A stretch of DNA of 64,000 nt from assembly GCF_040833995.1 (NCBI RefSeq), contig NZ_CP162137.1, forward strand, positions 2,466,501 to 2,530,500, in the 5' to 3' direction. This document shows positions 15,136 through 24,153 of the stretch, in pieces. The translations under genes and the position numbers were made by a program. The notes beneath the pieces are model-generated. The model did no database searches. It saw nothing but the letters and a program-made list of their open reading frames with translations, and was not told the origin of the DNA. The stretch's first letter is position 1; every line of letters begins with the position of its first letter. This DNA comes from Leptospira sp. WS58.C1 (GTDB lineage: Bacteria > Spirochaetota > Leptospiria > Leptospirales > Leptospiraceae).

Positions 15136-15357
15136 TTATTTCGTTTTCATCTCGAAAACCCCATCCCAATCTTCCGGAGGAGGATTCGCTATAAATGCTT
15201 CGCAGCGTCCTATATATTTTTTAGATGGTCCGTCGTTTGGAGTGATCTCTACTGCTTTTTTGAACAATTCCCAAGCTTCCTTGAACTTTCTATTCTTGTA
15301 CAATGCGAGACCTTCGTCGTACAATTTCAGAGTTTGTTTAAAAGACTCGGTGATCAT
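15136..15357 (-). CDS. 73-residue TPR-like protein resembling a cyclase C-terminal tail
   Basis: One TPR-like helical hairpin is visible (YDEGLALYKNRKFKEAWELF then AVEITPNDGPSKKYIGRCE), followed by NPPPEDWDGVFEMKTK. From memory, the DGPSxxYxxRCE...PPPEDWDGV combination is found at the very C-terminus of many class III adenylate/guanylate cyclases; here it stands alone. The gene sits six bases after acpS and nine bases before the bactofilin gene, so it is translated as part of that row. I see no catalytic residues; it could be an interaction module. The cyclase at 782-3109 lacks this tail. Confidence 0.7.
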   Translation of the reverse strand: MITESFKQTLKLYDEGLALYKNRKFKEAWELFKKAVEITPNDGPSKKYIGRCEAFIANPPPEDWDGVFEMKTK

Positions 15358-15363
15358 TATAGC

Positions 15364-15744
15364 TCACTCCTTATAGAGAACGACAATTGCAGTGGAATAA
15401 TTTTCCGCATGGCTGATGGATACGGAAACACCACTATAACCTTTCTCGAGGAACAATTCTTTCGATTTTCCGTGAAGTACCAATTCTTTTTTTCCGAATT
15501 CCTTCCCGAAAAGTTCGATTTCTCTCATGTCAAGAAGGACCTTGTGTCCCGGCTCTATCGCCTTGATAAATGCTTCTTTTACACAAAATCTTCCACTAAG
15601 ATGTGGTACAGGATCCTTCCTTCCTGAGCAGTATGCGATCTCGGTTTCGGAAAACACTCTTTTCAAAAATCTTTCGCCGTGTTTATTGAGTAAGTCCCTG
15701 ATCCTGGAATTTTCTACTATATCATTCCCTACTGTGATCTTCAT
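15364..15744 (-). CDS. acpS: Holo-[acyl-carrier-protein] synthase
   Basis: Transfers 4'-phosphopantetheine from CoA to acyl carrier protein. The 126-residue protein has the magnesium-binding Asp8 in VGNDIVE, Glu57 in GRFCVKEAFIKAI, and the C-terminal VSVSISHAENYSTA. Its start overlaps the stop of the upstream YbbR-domain gene by four bases (ATGA). Length and motifs are normal for AcpS. Confidence 0.96.
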   Translation of the reverse strand: MKITVGNDIVENSRIRDLLNKHGERFLKRVFSETEIAYCSGRKDPVPHLSGRFCVKEAFIKAIEPGHKVLLDMREIELFGKEFGKKELVLHGKSKELFLEKGYSGVSVSISHAENYSTAIVVLYKE

Positions 15745-16805
15745 TCTTCCTCAGGCTCCGGCAGAGGTTCTTCCGAGCCCGGATCCGAGTTTCCGTCTCC
15801 CCCTTCTTCGCTTCCGGTTCCATCCTGACCGATATCCGGGCGGACTCTATACAAAATGGAAATTCGATCGGGAAAAACTCCCTGGATCTCGACGGATTTT
15901 AAACTAGGTGCTTTTTCCAAACGGATCTTTGCAACCACCGGTTTGCTATCGGGCAGTATCTTTTTTGTTTTGGGATCGTATTTATGGGAACAGAACACAC
16001 TCGCATTTAGACCCTTGATGATCTGGATACTTCGTAGCGGAGTTTTCGATTGTAATTTTACTGAAACTTCCTGTTCGGAAAATTCCGCTTCCAGATTTTT
16101 ATCCAGGTTCTGGCATTTTACGGGAACTCCTAAAACAATACTCTCTCCCGGAGTGGAAGAATCCGCTACAATATTCACCGTTACGGAAACTTCTCTTATA
16201 TTGTCCCTGTATTTTAATCCCGCAGGAAGATCCGGTACCTTAAATTTCTGAGTGAATGTTTTCGTTTTATCCTTCAAAGAGATAGCAGGCAGAGCGGCTA
16301 CCCTACCTACTTTATCGAACTCGGATGGATTACCTACAACGACTAGGCTAGTGGGAGAAACGAAATGAGAAGATTTGATATAATCCTTAGGCGGATCTCC
16401 TTGGAATCTTGGCTCAAGCACCAGTGTCCTGCTGACATTGGACTCGACAATGATCCGGACCTTCTCCTTTCCCGGAATTTTAGAGATCCTTAATCCTGGA
16501 GTTGTTCCTCCAAATCGGACCACGTTTACAATATTTTCCCCGGGATGAAGATCCGCCGGAGAAATGTAAGCCTTCAAGGAAGGAGTGTAGAAGTTTACGT
16601 AATCCCGCACCCCTTCCACTTTAACCGGAAAAGTAGTATCCGACCCCTTGGCGATGATCAATCCGTTACTTAATTTAGGATATTCAATCTTGATGTTTAC
16701 TTCTCTTACAAGAATTTTAGAATTTTGTAAATTAATATAGAATAATGTGGCAAGAATGATAGAGCCTAATTTTGCCTGCCAATTGTTCAGAAGGGCCTTA
16801 ATCAT
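15741..16805 (-). CDS. cdaR: YbbR-domain protein, CdaR-like partner of the diadenylate cyclase
   Basis: In Firmicutes CdaR (YbbR) is membrane-anchored and regulates the diadenylate cyclase CdaA. This 354-residue protein has one N-terminal membrane helix ([16 protein letters not shown]) and then repeated extracytoplasmic beta domains of YbbR type (for example [17 protein letters not shown] and [15 protein letters not shown]). The C-terminal 25 residues are very acidic and Gly/Pro-rich. The start overlaps the end of cdaA by eight bases, supporting a functional pair. No glmM follows, unlike in many Gram-positives; acpS follows instead. Confidence 0.85.
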   Translation of the reverse strand: MIKALLNNWQAKLGSIILATLFYINLQNSKILVREVNIKIEYPKLSNGLIIAKGSDTTFPVKVEGVRDYVNFYTPSLKAYISPADLHPGENIVNVVRFGGTTPGLRISKIPGKEKVRIIVESNVSRTLVLEPRFQGDPPKDYIKSSHFVSPTSLVVVGNPSEFDKVGRVAALPAISLKDKTKTFTQKFKVPDLPAGLKYRDNIREVSVTVNIVADSSTPGESIVLGVPVKCQNLDKNLEAEFSEQEVSVKLQSKTPLRSIQIIKGLNASVFCSHKYDPKTKKILPDSKPVVAKIRLEKAPSLKSVEIQGVFPDRISILYRVRPDIGQDGTGSEEGGDGNSDPGSEEPLPEPEEE

Positions 16806-17637
16806 TCGAGTCCCCTGCTTCTTCCGATTCTAACCTTTTATCGGAATTCGGATTTCCCGGTCCTGATTTCTTTTCATGAAGAATAGTGTTCAAAAGATTT
16901 TTTAATTCGATCGGTTTGACCGGATGGATCATTTCCCCGTCATAACATACTGAAATCTCTCCGGTTTCTTCCGAAGTGACGACTACAACGGCATCCGATT
17001 CTTCCGCGATCCCTAGGGCCGCCCTATGTCTTGCTCCCATACGAGCATCGTCCAAATTTTGGGCCATCGGTAAGAATGCTCCCGCGCATGCGATACGGTT
17101 CTGCTCAATGATGACTGCTCCATCGTGAAGTGCAGTATTTTTTTTGAATATGGTAAGGAGCAGACTCGTGGAAAGAATCGCATCCAGTTGGACTGCTTGC
17201 TCCGCGATATCCTTGAGACTATGTTCTCGAACGATCGCAATGAGAGAACCTGTTTTATTCTTAGCCATGATCTTTGCCGCTTCTACGATCTCGTCCAGAT
17301 CGGTTACGGTTTTCAAAAGGAAAGGACGGAATAATCTTAGCCTCGCCATATCACCCGTGATCTTGCGAAGTTCCGGCTGCAGAAGTACTATGATCGCAAA
17401 CACAAGCGCCGGACGGATATTATCTATGATCCAATCCAAAAGTTCAAAGTTCAAAGTTTGGGCGAAGATCCCGAGCACCCAAATAAAACCGATCCCCAAA
17501 AGAAGCTGCACCCCTCTTGTTCTACGAAGGGTGGAATAAAATTGATAAATTAAAAAACTAACGATCAGGATATCCAGGATCATCACGATCCCGAACTTAT
17601 CACTTTGGAATAAACTGATGTTTTTTAAAAAATCCAT
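16798..17637 (-). CDS. cdaA: Membrane diadenylate cyclase (c-di-AMP synthase)
   Basis: Makes cyclic di-AMP from two ATP. The 279-residue protein has three N-terminal membrane helices (about residues 15-90) and a DisA_N catalytic domain carrying both diagnostic motifs: DGA at 172-174 ([12 protein letters not shown]) and RHR at 203-205 ([10 protein letters not shown]). Transmembrane topology and length match CdaA, not DisA. The C-terminal 30 residues are polar and variable. It lies 13 bases after dapB, suggesting coupling of c-di-AMP to diaminopimelate/cell-wall synthesis. Confidence 0.95.
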   Translation of the reverse strand: MDFLKNISLFQSDKFGIVMILDILIVSFLIYQFYSTLRRTRGVQLLLGIGFIWVLGIFAQTLNFELLDWIIDNIRPALVFAIIVLLQPELRKITGDMARLRLFRPFLLKTVTDLDEIVEAAKIMAKNKTGSLIAIVREHSLKDIAEQAVQLDAILSTSLLLTIFKKNTALHDGAVIIEQNRIACAGAFLPMAQNLDDARMGARHRAALGIAEESDAVVVVTSEETGEISVCYDGEMIHPVKPIELKNLLNTILHEKKSGPGNPNSDKRLESEEAGDSND

Positions 17638-17649
17638 TCCAAGAACCCT

Positions 17650-18456
17650 TTATAACCCTAATACGGAAAACATATCATAAAGGCCCTTTTCTCTTCCGAT
17701 CAAAAATTCGGCGGCTTTTACCGAGCCGACTGCAAAAGTTTTTCTATCCTGGGCTTTATGCGAAATTTCCACTCTTTCTTCCGGAGTAAAAAAATAGACG
17801 GTATGATCTCCCACTACCTCTCCCGCTCGAAGAGTATGGATCCCGATTTCTTTAGGGTCCCTTTCCGGAAGAATTCCATGGCGACCGTGTACAATATTCG
17901 ACTCCGTCCTGGAAAGAGTCTCCAAAAGGATTGCTTTGAGTTTTTCCGCAGTTCCGGAAGGTGCGTCTTTTTTATGACGATGATGGATATCTTGGATCTC
18001 TATATCCGCCAGGTCCCCCATCACTTTCGCTGCAATTTCGGTCAGTTTAAAAAGTAAATTCACACCGATCGACATATTGGGAGAATACACGATCGGAATT
18101 ATTTTAGAAGTTTCTTTTAACAATTCCTTATGAGAATCCGCAAGACCTGTAGTACCTACAACAACGGGTTTTTTGGATTCCTTGCAGATAGATAGAACTT
18201 CGGGTAATACTTCCCGGATAGAAAAATCGATCACCGTATCCGATTCGGCGACGGATTTGGAAAGATCGTCAGAAAACAAAATTTCATTTTGTTTGAGTCC
18301 GGAATGTAAACCGGAATCCAAACCCAAATAAACGGAACCTTTACCTACTACCGCAGCGGAAAGTTCCGAAATTTTCGATTGGGAAAGCACTTGGATAATA
18401 GCCTTCCCCATTCTGCCGGAAGCGCCAATGACTGCGACACGATTCTTGCGGGCCAA
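17650..18456 (-). CDS. dapB: 4-hydroxy-tetrahydrodipicolinate reductase
   Basis: Second step of the lysine/diaminopimelate branch, NAD(P)H dependent. The 268-residue protein shows the nucleotide-binding [10 protein letters not shown] (11-20), the substrate/catalytic block [18 protein letters not shown] with the essential HHRHK, and [16 protein letters not shown]. It lies ten bases downstream of dapA in the same orientation. Confidence 0.97.
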   Translation of the reverse strand: MARKNRVAVIGASGRMGKAIIQVLSQSKISELSAAVVGKGSVYLGLDSGLHSGLKQNEILFSDDLSKSVAESDTVIDFSIREVLPEVLSICKESKKPVVVGTTGLADSHKELLKETSKIIPIVYSPNMSIGVNLLFKLTEIAAKVMGDLADIEIQDIHHRHKKDAPSGTAEKLKAILLETLSRTESNIVHGRHGILPERDPKEIGIHTLRAGEVVGDHTVYFFTPEERVEISHKAQDRKTFAVGSVKAAEFLIGREKGLYDMFSVLGL

Positions 18457-18466
18457 ATCGAATACC

Positions 18467-19351
18467 TTATTTATAACCTTTCGCTAAAAGGTCGGAAACT
18501 ATTTTTTTCAAACGATCCGCGCCGGGACCTGCACTCAAAGAAGTCAGCGGAAGACGGATCTCAGCCGAGCAGAATCCGTTCCAGCTCATCGCTGCTTTAA
18601 TCGGAATAGGATTGGTCTCGATGAACGCCAACGCGAATAATTCCAAGAAATCATAATGGATTTTTTGAGCGCCTGCCAAGTCTCCTGTTTGGAAAGATTC
18701 GACAAGCTTCACCAAACTTTCAGGAAATAGATTCGAGATCACGGAAACCACGCCCCTTCCACCTAAGGAGAGAAGAGGCAAAGTCAAATTATCGTCTCCG
18801 GAAAGAACAGTCATCTTGTCCCCAACCAGAGAAATGAGCTTGGACATCTGTCCCAGGTCCCCCGTAGCTTCTTTCATAGATCTGATCTTAGGGTGTTCCG
18901 ATAAACGAAGAACGGTTTCCGGCAATAAATTCACGGAAGTCCGACCGGGAATATTGTACAACATCACAGGCACGGAAGAATGATCCGCGACCTCTTTAAA
19001 ATGAAGGAATAAACCCTCTTGAGTAGGTTTATTGTAATACGGATTCACTTGGAGTATACCGTCGACTCCGTCCTTGCAGGCTGCCTCTGTCAGTTCCACA
19101 GCCTCTCTGGTGGAGTTGGAACCTGTACCGGCCACGACCAAAATCCGCTTTTTGACATGTTTCACGGTTTCGCGGATCAGTTCCGCGTGTTCTTCATGGG
19201 AAAGAGTGGGAGATTCGCCGGTGGTACCGCATGGCACAACCCCGCTTACCCTCGCTTGGATCTGTTTGTCCAAAAGCGAAAAATAGGAATCATAATCTAT
19301 TTTCCCGTTCCTAAATGGGGTAATAATGGCAGTAAATACGCCTTGAAACAT
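18467..19351 (-). CDS. dapA: 4-hydroxy-tetrahydrodipicolinate synthase
   Basis: Condenses pyruvate and aspartate semialdehyde, the first committed step to diaminopimelate and lysine. Motifs: [19 protein letters not shown], the active-site tyrosine in [13 protein letters not shown] and the Schiff-base lysine in [14 protein letters not shown] start it at the ATG at 19351 ([13 protein letters not shown]), giving 294 residues as in other DapA proteins. A TTG 36 bases upstream would add 12 residues, but the family begins at MFQG and the stretch before 19351 has an AGGA. Confidence 0.96.
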   Translation of the reverse strand: MFQGVFTAIITPFRNGKIDYDSYFSLLDKQIQARVSGVVPCGTTGESPTLSHEEHAELIRETVKHVKKRILVVAGTGSNSTREAVELTEAACKDGVDGILQVNPYYNKPTQEGLFLHFKEVADHSSVPVMLYNIPGRTSVNLLPETVLRLSEHPKIRSMKEATGDLGQMSKLISLVGDKMTVLSGDDNLTLPLLSLGGRGVVSVISNLFPESLVKLVESFQTGDLAGAQKIHYDFLELFALAFIETNPIPIKAAMSWNGFCSAEIRLPLTSLSAGPGADRLKKIVSDLLAKGYK

Positions 19352-19391
19352 AATATATAAATTCCTGATCCCTGGACGATTTGGCAACCGT

Positions 19392-20609
19392 TTAATAATG
19401 ACTCCTTACCTGATCCATTCTCCAGCTAAGATAGATTAATACACCCATTTCCAAAAACCCGGACCATACGAATGTGGAAGGAATTCCGATCCGGTCCGAG
19501 AAAAATCCGGACAAAATTCCGGAGAATGCAGGAACCAAGAGAAAAACCAGGCTATATAAAGAGAGGATCCGACCTCTGATATGATTTTCCGTATTTTGTT
19601 GGATCCCAGCCGGGATAAGCGTGATGATCACTCCGGTCACAAAGCCGAACAAGAAAAAACATATTACGGTCAACACCAAACTGTCGGCAAGAAAAGGAAC
19701 CAAAGAAAAAAGTAAACAACTGAAAAGGGCCGATCCAAAAAGAATATGCCCCTTCTTTTTTAAACCATGAAGAAGAAACGTAACTCCTCCTCCGATCACA
19801 AGCCCGATTCCAAGAGAAGAAAGTAATGCGCCCCTTGCTCCTTCACTTAATCCTAATATTTCTTTAGCATATTTAGGAAGAAGTACCTGGACGGGACCGA
19901 CTAACAGGACAACTGCGCCCATAAGTAAAAGGAATTGAGAAACCAGAGTGGATTTTTTTAAATAAGCAACTAGTTCCGAGATCCCCGGGCCGGAAACAGT
20001 GTGACCTCTTTCTCTCATCTGTACCGGGATCAATACCAAAAAGAAAACACTCAGAATATAAGCGGAACCAATTCCCATAAAAACATATTTAAAGGAGAAG
20101 TATTCCTTAAAATATCCGGCCACCAAAGGCGCAAGTCCGTATCCGAAAAGTACAAGAGTGTTCAACCAAACACTGTGTTTTCCTATTTTAGAATGTTCTA
20201 ATAGATCACCGAGGATCGCAAATCTTCCGGGCATCACAAAAGAAAGCCCGATCCCGGAAAGCACCGAAGATACTAAAAGAAGATACGGTTTTCCGGGAGA
20301 GATCCAACCTAAATGTAAGGCCAAAGCGGCAAATCCGGAACCGCAGGCCATTGAGATCTGAGCCGCTGCAAGTAACCATTTCCTGGAATACTTATCCAAT
20401 AATCTCCCCGCAGTGAAACTCAAAAACAGCAGGGGAAAACATACGAAGAAGAATACGTAAGCCGAAAACGTATCCGAATCCGATATACTTTGGGAAAGGA
20501 TTATGGCGGTGTAATTGAACATATTTCCCGCAAGTAGACCCAGGATAGAAGAGAGATAATAGAAAAGTATCACGGTAAGGATCTTGAGAAAGATCAACTC
20601 CCCCGGCAA
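19392..20609 (-). CDS. Major facilitator superfamily transporter
   Basis: A 405-residue, very hydrophobic protein with about 12 predicted membrane helices. The MFS loop between helices 2 and 3 is visible as [12 protein letters not shown]. The second half contains [17 protein letters not shown] and the loop [19 protein letters not shown], features shared with MFS drug/metabolite exporters (DHA3-like). The substrate cannot be told. The start is uncertain: the longest frame begins at a TTG (20609) with no clear ribosome-binding site, and a GTG 12 codons later is possible. It is upstream of dapA in the same direction but 40 bp away. Confidence 0.85.
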   Translation of the reverse strand: MPGELIFLKILTVILFYYLSSILGLLAGNMFNYTAIILSQSISDSDTFSAYVFFFVCFPLLFLSFTAGRLLDKYSRKWLLAAAQISMACGSGFAALALHLGWISPGKPYLLLVSSVLSGIGLSFVMPGRFAILGDLLEHSKIGKHSVWLNTLVLFGYGLAPLVAGYFKEYFSFKYVFMGIGSAYILSVFFLVLIPVQMRERGHTVSGPGISELVAYLKKSTLVSQFLLLMGAVVLLVGPVQVLLPKYAKEILGLSEGARGALLSSLGIGLVIGGGVTFLLHGLKKKGHILFGSALFSCLLFSLVPFLADSLVLTVICFFLFGFVTGVIITLIPAGIQQNTENHIRGRILSLYSLVFLLVPAFSGILSGFFSDRIGIPSTFVWSGFLEMGVLIYLSWRMDQVRSHY

Positions 20610-20682
20610 GCGGAATTCGCAAGATTTCGGTTCGTATCGAGACCGCGGAATTCATATAGGAACAATAGAAGTTTTTAAAAAT

Positions 20683-21534
20683 TTATCTCTTCCCGCCGTA
20701 ACTTGGTCCAGCGATGATTAATGCAATCGTATAGATCGGGGTTAGCAGTATATCTCCTAAATATGTAAAAGGATACAGTATATAAAAGAAAGGTTTTGCA
20801 GGATCTTTTCGTTCTATACGATCGGGAATTACCGCCGTTATTTTATTGTTTTCACGATTTTTTAATTTTTCATCCGCCTCCATCCAAACGTAATTGGCTG
20901 TAGCTCCAATCCGGACCCGAACTCCGTTTTTTGGAGCCCATTTAGTCAAAGGGATGGGAATTTTCCAGTCCTTTAGAAAATACTCATCATGCTGGAATGG
21001 TCGACAAAACTCATTTCCACAATCCATCAAAACGATCTTTTTGCCATCCGACTTTTGCAAAAGAAGAAAAGAACCTCCATCCCATTTCGCCGATTCAATA
21101 TCTTTAAATGTAACCTCTTCACTTAAAATATTTACTCCAACTTCGTATAAATTTTTTCTAATAGCAGTATTCGCCATATCTATAATAATATCGCCGAACA
21201 ATAAAGGGATTTGACCTTCTCGGAATTTATGGACCGAAGATTTAATAAGAGAACAATCCGTACACACTTCGAATATTCCTTTGGCAAAATCTTCCTGAGA
21301 AATTAAAGAATTGGAATTTGGGATTTTTAGATAAAATTCCTTTTCCAAAGCATCTTCATTTTTTCCCAAAAACTTCACATAAAGCTCGGATTCTTTATCT
21401 TTATATAACCCTAATATGTTCTTGAATTGAATAGGATCATAATCGACTCTTTCTATCCTTCGATTTAAGGACACGGTTAAACAATCGATTTGAAATAAAA
21501 AAAGCAATAAGACGATCCGGGACAGTTTAAACAT
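20683..21534 (-). CDS. Unrecognised exported or membrane-anchored protein
   Basis: A 283-residue protein with an N-terminal hydrophobic segment (RIVLLLFLFQIDC, Cys18) that could be a loose spirochaetal lipobox, although Asp before the Cys is unusual. There is a hydrophobic stretch near the C-terminus, FTYLGDILLTPIYTIALIIAG, which recalls the end of YceK/YidQ-type lipoproteins (weak, from memory). The middle has several Cys residues (VCTDCS and MDCGNEFC). It is A/T-richer than its neighbours and stands next to a 579-bp apparently non-coding region, so it may be acquired. Function unknown. Confidence 0.6.
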   Translation of the reverse strand: MFKLSRIVLLLFLFQIDCLTVSLNRRIERVDYDPIQFKNILGLYKDKESELYVKFLGKNEDALEKEFYLKIPNSNSLISQEDFAKGIFEVCTDCSLIKSSVHKFREGQIPLLFGDIIIDMANTAIRKNLYEVGVNILSEEVTFKDIESAKWDGGSFLLLQKSDGKKIVLMDCGNEFCRPFQHDEYFLKDWKIPIPLTKWAPKNGVRVRIGATANYVWMEADEKLKNRENNKITAVIPDRIERKDPAKPFFYILYPFTYLGDILLTPIYTIALIIAGPSYGGKR

Positions 21535-22113
21535 AATTTATTTCTTTTTAAATATGATCTTAGGCGAAAACAAGATCGGTTCAATCCATTATTTGGATGT
21601 TCTGGCAATAAAAAACCGCAAAAACGACAGCACGATAAACAGCTGATCACTTTTTGTAATGTGGACAATTTCTTAGGACAAGGCATCACCGTGGACCTTC
21701 CAATACAATCTTCCGATATTCTACAACACTTTCGACTAACTGCACTGCGAAGGGCCACACTCTTAGTCGTTTGGGGATACACTGCAAACCGAAGTAAAAG
21801 TATACACAAAAGAGGCGCCTGCTCGAGCCCTTAAGTAGCAGATCCATGGAACGAACAGTGTTTACGATCATATAGCCTGCCATCGAATCACTTATACGAG
21901 GGATACAAGAATATATTATAAAAATTTAATTATATATCAAACATTAACTACTAACACCGTTCGCTCAAAGCTGTCACTTTGTAATATTACGAATGTTCAA
22001 TATAGAAAAAAATATTTTCCATTTGGAAATTGACTTCATAACTCCACCTTATATGCTTTGGCTCGAAGAGAATATAGAAATCTCCTTCAATAGAGAGTGG
22101 AGTTAATTTAAAA
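21535..22113. other. 579-bp intergenic region between divergent genes
   Basis: No convincing gene. A plus-strand open stretch of about 57 codons (roughly 21659-21832) lacks a good start and resembles nothing I know. Two minus-strand frames (about 110 and 65 codons) have poor composition. The right part (21900-22060) is very A/T-rich and probably holds the promoter of the hydrolase gene at 22114. It may be the residue of a decayed gene or element. Confidence 0.5.
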
Positions 22114-23388
22114 ATGAACATTCGAAACTTTCGGAAAATCCTAAGCGGGATTTTCCTAATCGTGGGGGCTTCTACGCTTTCGGCACAAAGCCAAGTGCAG
22201 ATGTTTTCCAGACCCGGAGTAATCGGCGACTCCTTAAGCCAGGGTTTTTATGGCGCAACCGTAGAAGAAAAAACTCAAAACTGGGCTTATCCGGTTTTAG
22301 TTTCCAAACAAGCCGGCTCGAACGTTTCGTATAACGTGTTAAATGGGCCCTATTTGAATTTCGAAGACGTGCTCAAAGGTGATTGTGGGGTATTCTGCAT
22401 CGCTGCTTCCATTATCGGAGGGAACGGATCAACTGTTGGACTTCCGACACATGCAGGGATCACCGGTGCGGATTACACTACGGTTCTGCAAACTTCCGGT
22501 AAGTGTGAGAACATTAACGCAACGACATGGGCCAAGGAATGGTACTGGGCTACTTGGTATTGGTATACCTATCGTTGGGTCCAAGTTCCGGATTGTCAAT
22601 CTCCGGATAAATTCCATCAATTCGGTTTAAGAAGTTCCGGGACTCAGATGCAAGTTATGCAGGCCGTAAAACCTAGCTTCTTATTCGGGACGGCGGCTGC
22701 AAATCATGTACTTTGTACTGCGTTGAGCACTTCTACGGACTGCTTGGACCAAGCAAGATTTCTCCGAGATATCCGTTCCACTATGTCCAAAATGGCTGCG
22801 ATCGGATCCATTAAAGGTGGAGTACTGTTCACCGTACCGAATGTGACCTCTATCGCATTTTTGGAAAACTATAACGATCCTCAAGGTAGAACGAACTACT
22901 CCGGTCTTAAGGCCTTCTTCCGTTCTTCAGTTTCCGATCCTTCTCAAGTTTTAGATAAGAATGAAGTGAATACTATTACGAATTTCTTAACTTCCATAAA
23001 CAACGAGGTGAAGGCTCAGGCTGTCGCTATGGGATTTGCATTAGCGGATCTTAAAGTCCTTTTCGATGATCTGAAAGAGAACGGTCGTTTGATCAAAAGT
23101 CCTTCCGGTTATAGTCCGGGCTATGCAAAGGCAAACTGGCCTCTCCCCGGCCAGCCGGGAATTTTCGGTTTGGACGGTGTCCATCCGAATATGTACGGTC
23201 ATGCAGTCTTTGCGAACGAATTGATCAAAGCGATCAATTCCAGATACGGTTATTCCATCCCGCAAGTGAGCGAATACACCGCTTGGTATTACGATTCCTT
23301 AAATCGTAATCCGATTGACTTGAAAAAATTCCTGACGGACACTCTGTTCGGCCAGTTTATTTCCTGGGTCATCGGGATATTCGTTTAA
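22114..23388 (+). CDS. Secreted SGNH/GDSL-type hydrolase
   Basis: Probable exported esterase or lipase of 424 residues. A signal peptide ends near ASTLSAQS (residues 19-26). The SGNH blocks are present: the nucleophile Ser40 in [10 protein letters not shown], a block-III-like Asn near residue 197 in [10 protein letters not shown], and the Asp/His pair near 354 and 357 in [13 protein letters not shown]. An odd aromatic-rich stretch, [15 protein letters not shown], lies near residues 142-157, flanked by Cys residues, and may bind lipid or glycan. The C-terminus is hydrophobic ([13 protein letters not shown]). The ATG follows GGAG by about 12 bases. A GC-rich hairpin follows the gene. Substrate unknown. 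Confidence 0.85.
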   Translation: MNIRNFRKILSGIFLIVGASTLSAQSQVQMFSRPGVIGDSLSQGFYGATVEEKTQNWAYPVLVSKQAGSNVSYNVLNGPYLNFEDVLKGDCGVFCIAASIIGGNGSTVGLPTHAGITGADYTTVLQTSGKCENINATTWAKEWYWATWYWYTYRWVQVPDCQSPDKFHQFGLRSSGTQMQVMQAVKPSFLFGTAAANHVLCTALSTSTDCLDQARFLRDIRSTMSKMAAIGSIKGGVLFTVPNVTSIAFLENYNDPQGRTNYSGLKAFFRSSVSDPSQVLDKNEVNTITNFLTSINNEVKAQAVAMGFALADLKVLFDDLKENGRLIKSPSGYSPGYAKANWPLPGQPGIFGLDGVHPNMYGHAVFANELIKAINSRYGYSIPQVSEYTAWYYDSLNRNPIDLKKFLTDTLFGQFISWVIGIFV

Positions 23389-23399
23389 GAGTTCGAAGT

Positions 23400-23427
23400 G
23401 TTTCCCGCTCGGTTTCGGGCGGGAAAC
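23400..23427 (+). terminator. GC-rich hairpin after the hydrolase gene
   Basis: GTTTCCCGC (23400-23408) and GCGGGAAAC (23419-23427) form a perfect 9-bp stem, 12 bases after the hydrolase stop. There is no T-tract directly after it, so it may be an attenuator or an mRNA-stability hairpin rather than a full terminator; the next gene follows 45 bp later in the same direction. Confidence 0.45.
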
Positions 23428-23472
23428 GGTCTATAAATCAATTTTCCTAATTTCAGTTTCCTTTTTATTAAA

Positions 23473-24153
23473 ATGCAATTCTTTCGTTCTTACTGGCCCT
23501 GGATCTCAGGAGCGTTTATTCTTATTCTTTGTTTTTTATTTATTATTTGGCCGGAAAAAAAAGCACCGTCTCCCAGTCTAGGAGAAGAAGCTTCCGAAGC
23601 AGTGGATCGAAAATACGGCAGTGATACCTTGGAATTCCCGGACGCTCCTCACCCTTTCGAGGAAGATCCAGACTTGGAAGGTTCCGCTAAAAGACTTTGG
23701 CCTGCGGCATTTAGAGAAAAAAAATCGGAAGAAGAAAGAGAAAAGATAAGAGAGGAATGGATCGACTTTGCGGCAAGATTCCCGCGTAATATATATATTC
23801 CGAAAGAATTTCGCCCTCCGCTTACTTCGGAAGACGAAAAAAAAGCAAGAGAACTATTGGATAAGATCACTTCTGCCGAATCCAAGTTTGCATTATCGAG
23901 AAATGCAAGCAAATATGACCACCCCGGTTCCGTCCCCACTAGGCCGACAGATCCGAACGTAACTCCGGAAGAACAGAGGGCCTATTTTTCTTATAAAATT
24001 TCCGAATTAGAATCCAGGATCCAATTGGTCCAATACGCGATCCAACAAGGTAGAATGGATACTTCCCAGATCCCTCAAGCAAATTCCGATCTTGCAGCTT
24101 GGCAGAAGGAATTAACACAACTGATACAAGCTTCCGAATCGGTGCCTAGATGA
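23473..24153 (+). CDS. Membrane-anchored helical protein, function unknown
   Basis: A 226-residue protein with one N-terminal membrane helix (WISGAFILILCFLFIIW, residues 10-26) and a charged, mostly helical extracytoplasmic part with the acidic/proline-rich stretch FPDAPHPFEEDPDLEGSAK and a C-terminal coiled-coil-like region (residues about 165-222). I do not recognise a family. The following HEAT-repeat gene overlaps its stop (ATGA), and the secreted hydrolase gene precedes it by 84 bp, so the three may form an envelope module. A lipase-chaperone role was considered but the known motif is missing. Confidence 0.75.
   Translation: MQFFRSYWPWISGAFILILCFLFIIWPEKKAPSPSLGEEASEAVDRKYGSDTLEFPDAPHPFEEDPDLEGSAKRLWPAAFREKKSEEEREKIREEWIDFAARFPRNIYIPKEFRPPLTSEDEKKARELLDKITSAESKFALSRNASKYDHPGSVPTRPTDPNVTPEEQRAYFSYKISELESRIQLVQYAIQQGRMDTSQIPQANSDLAAWQKELTQLIQASESVPR

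Noticed and set aside
20392..20655. 87-codon frame with an ATG at 20655 overlapping the MFS gene's N-terminus
   Set aside because: It is in a different frame from the MFS gene, and its product lacks membrane character. A frameshifted start for the transporter was considered, but the in-frame sequence from the TTG is complete enough.
21477..21883. Two minus-strand open frames of about 110 and 65 codons
   Set aside because: Composition is unlike a protein, one overlaps the start of the gene ending at 21534, and neither has a ribosome-binding site or recognisable motif.
23473..24153. Membrane-anchored helical protein considered as a lipase-specific foldase (Lif)
   Set aside because: The topology fits, but the conserved foldase motif is not present and the length is too short.
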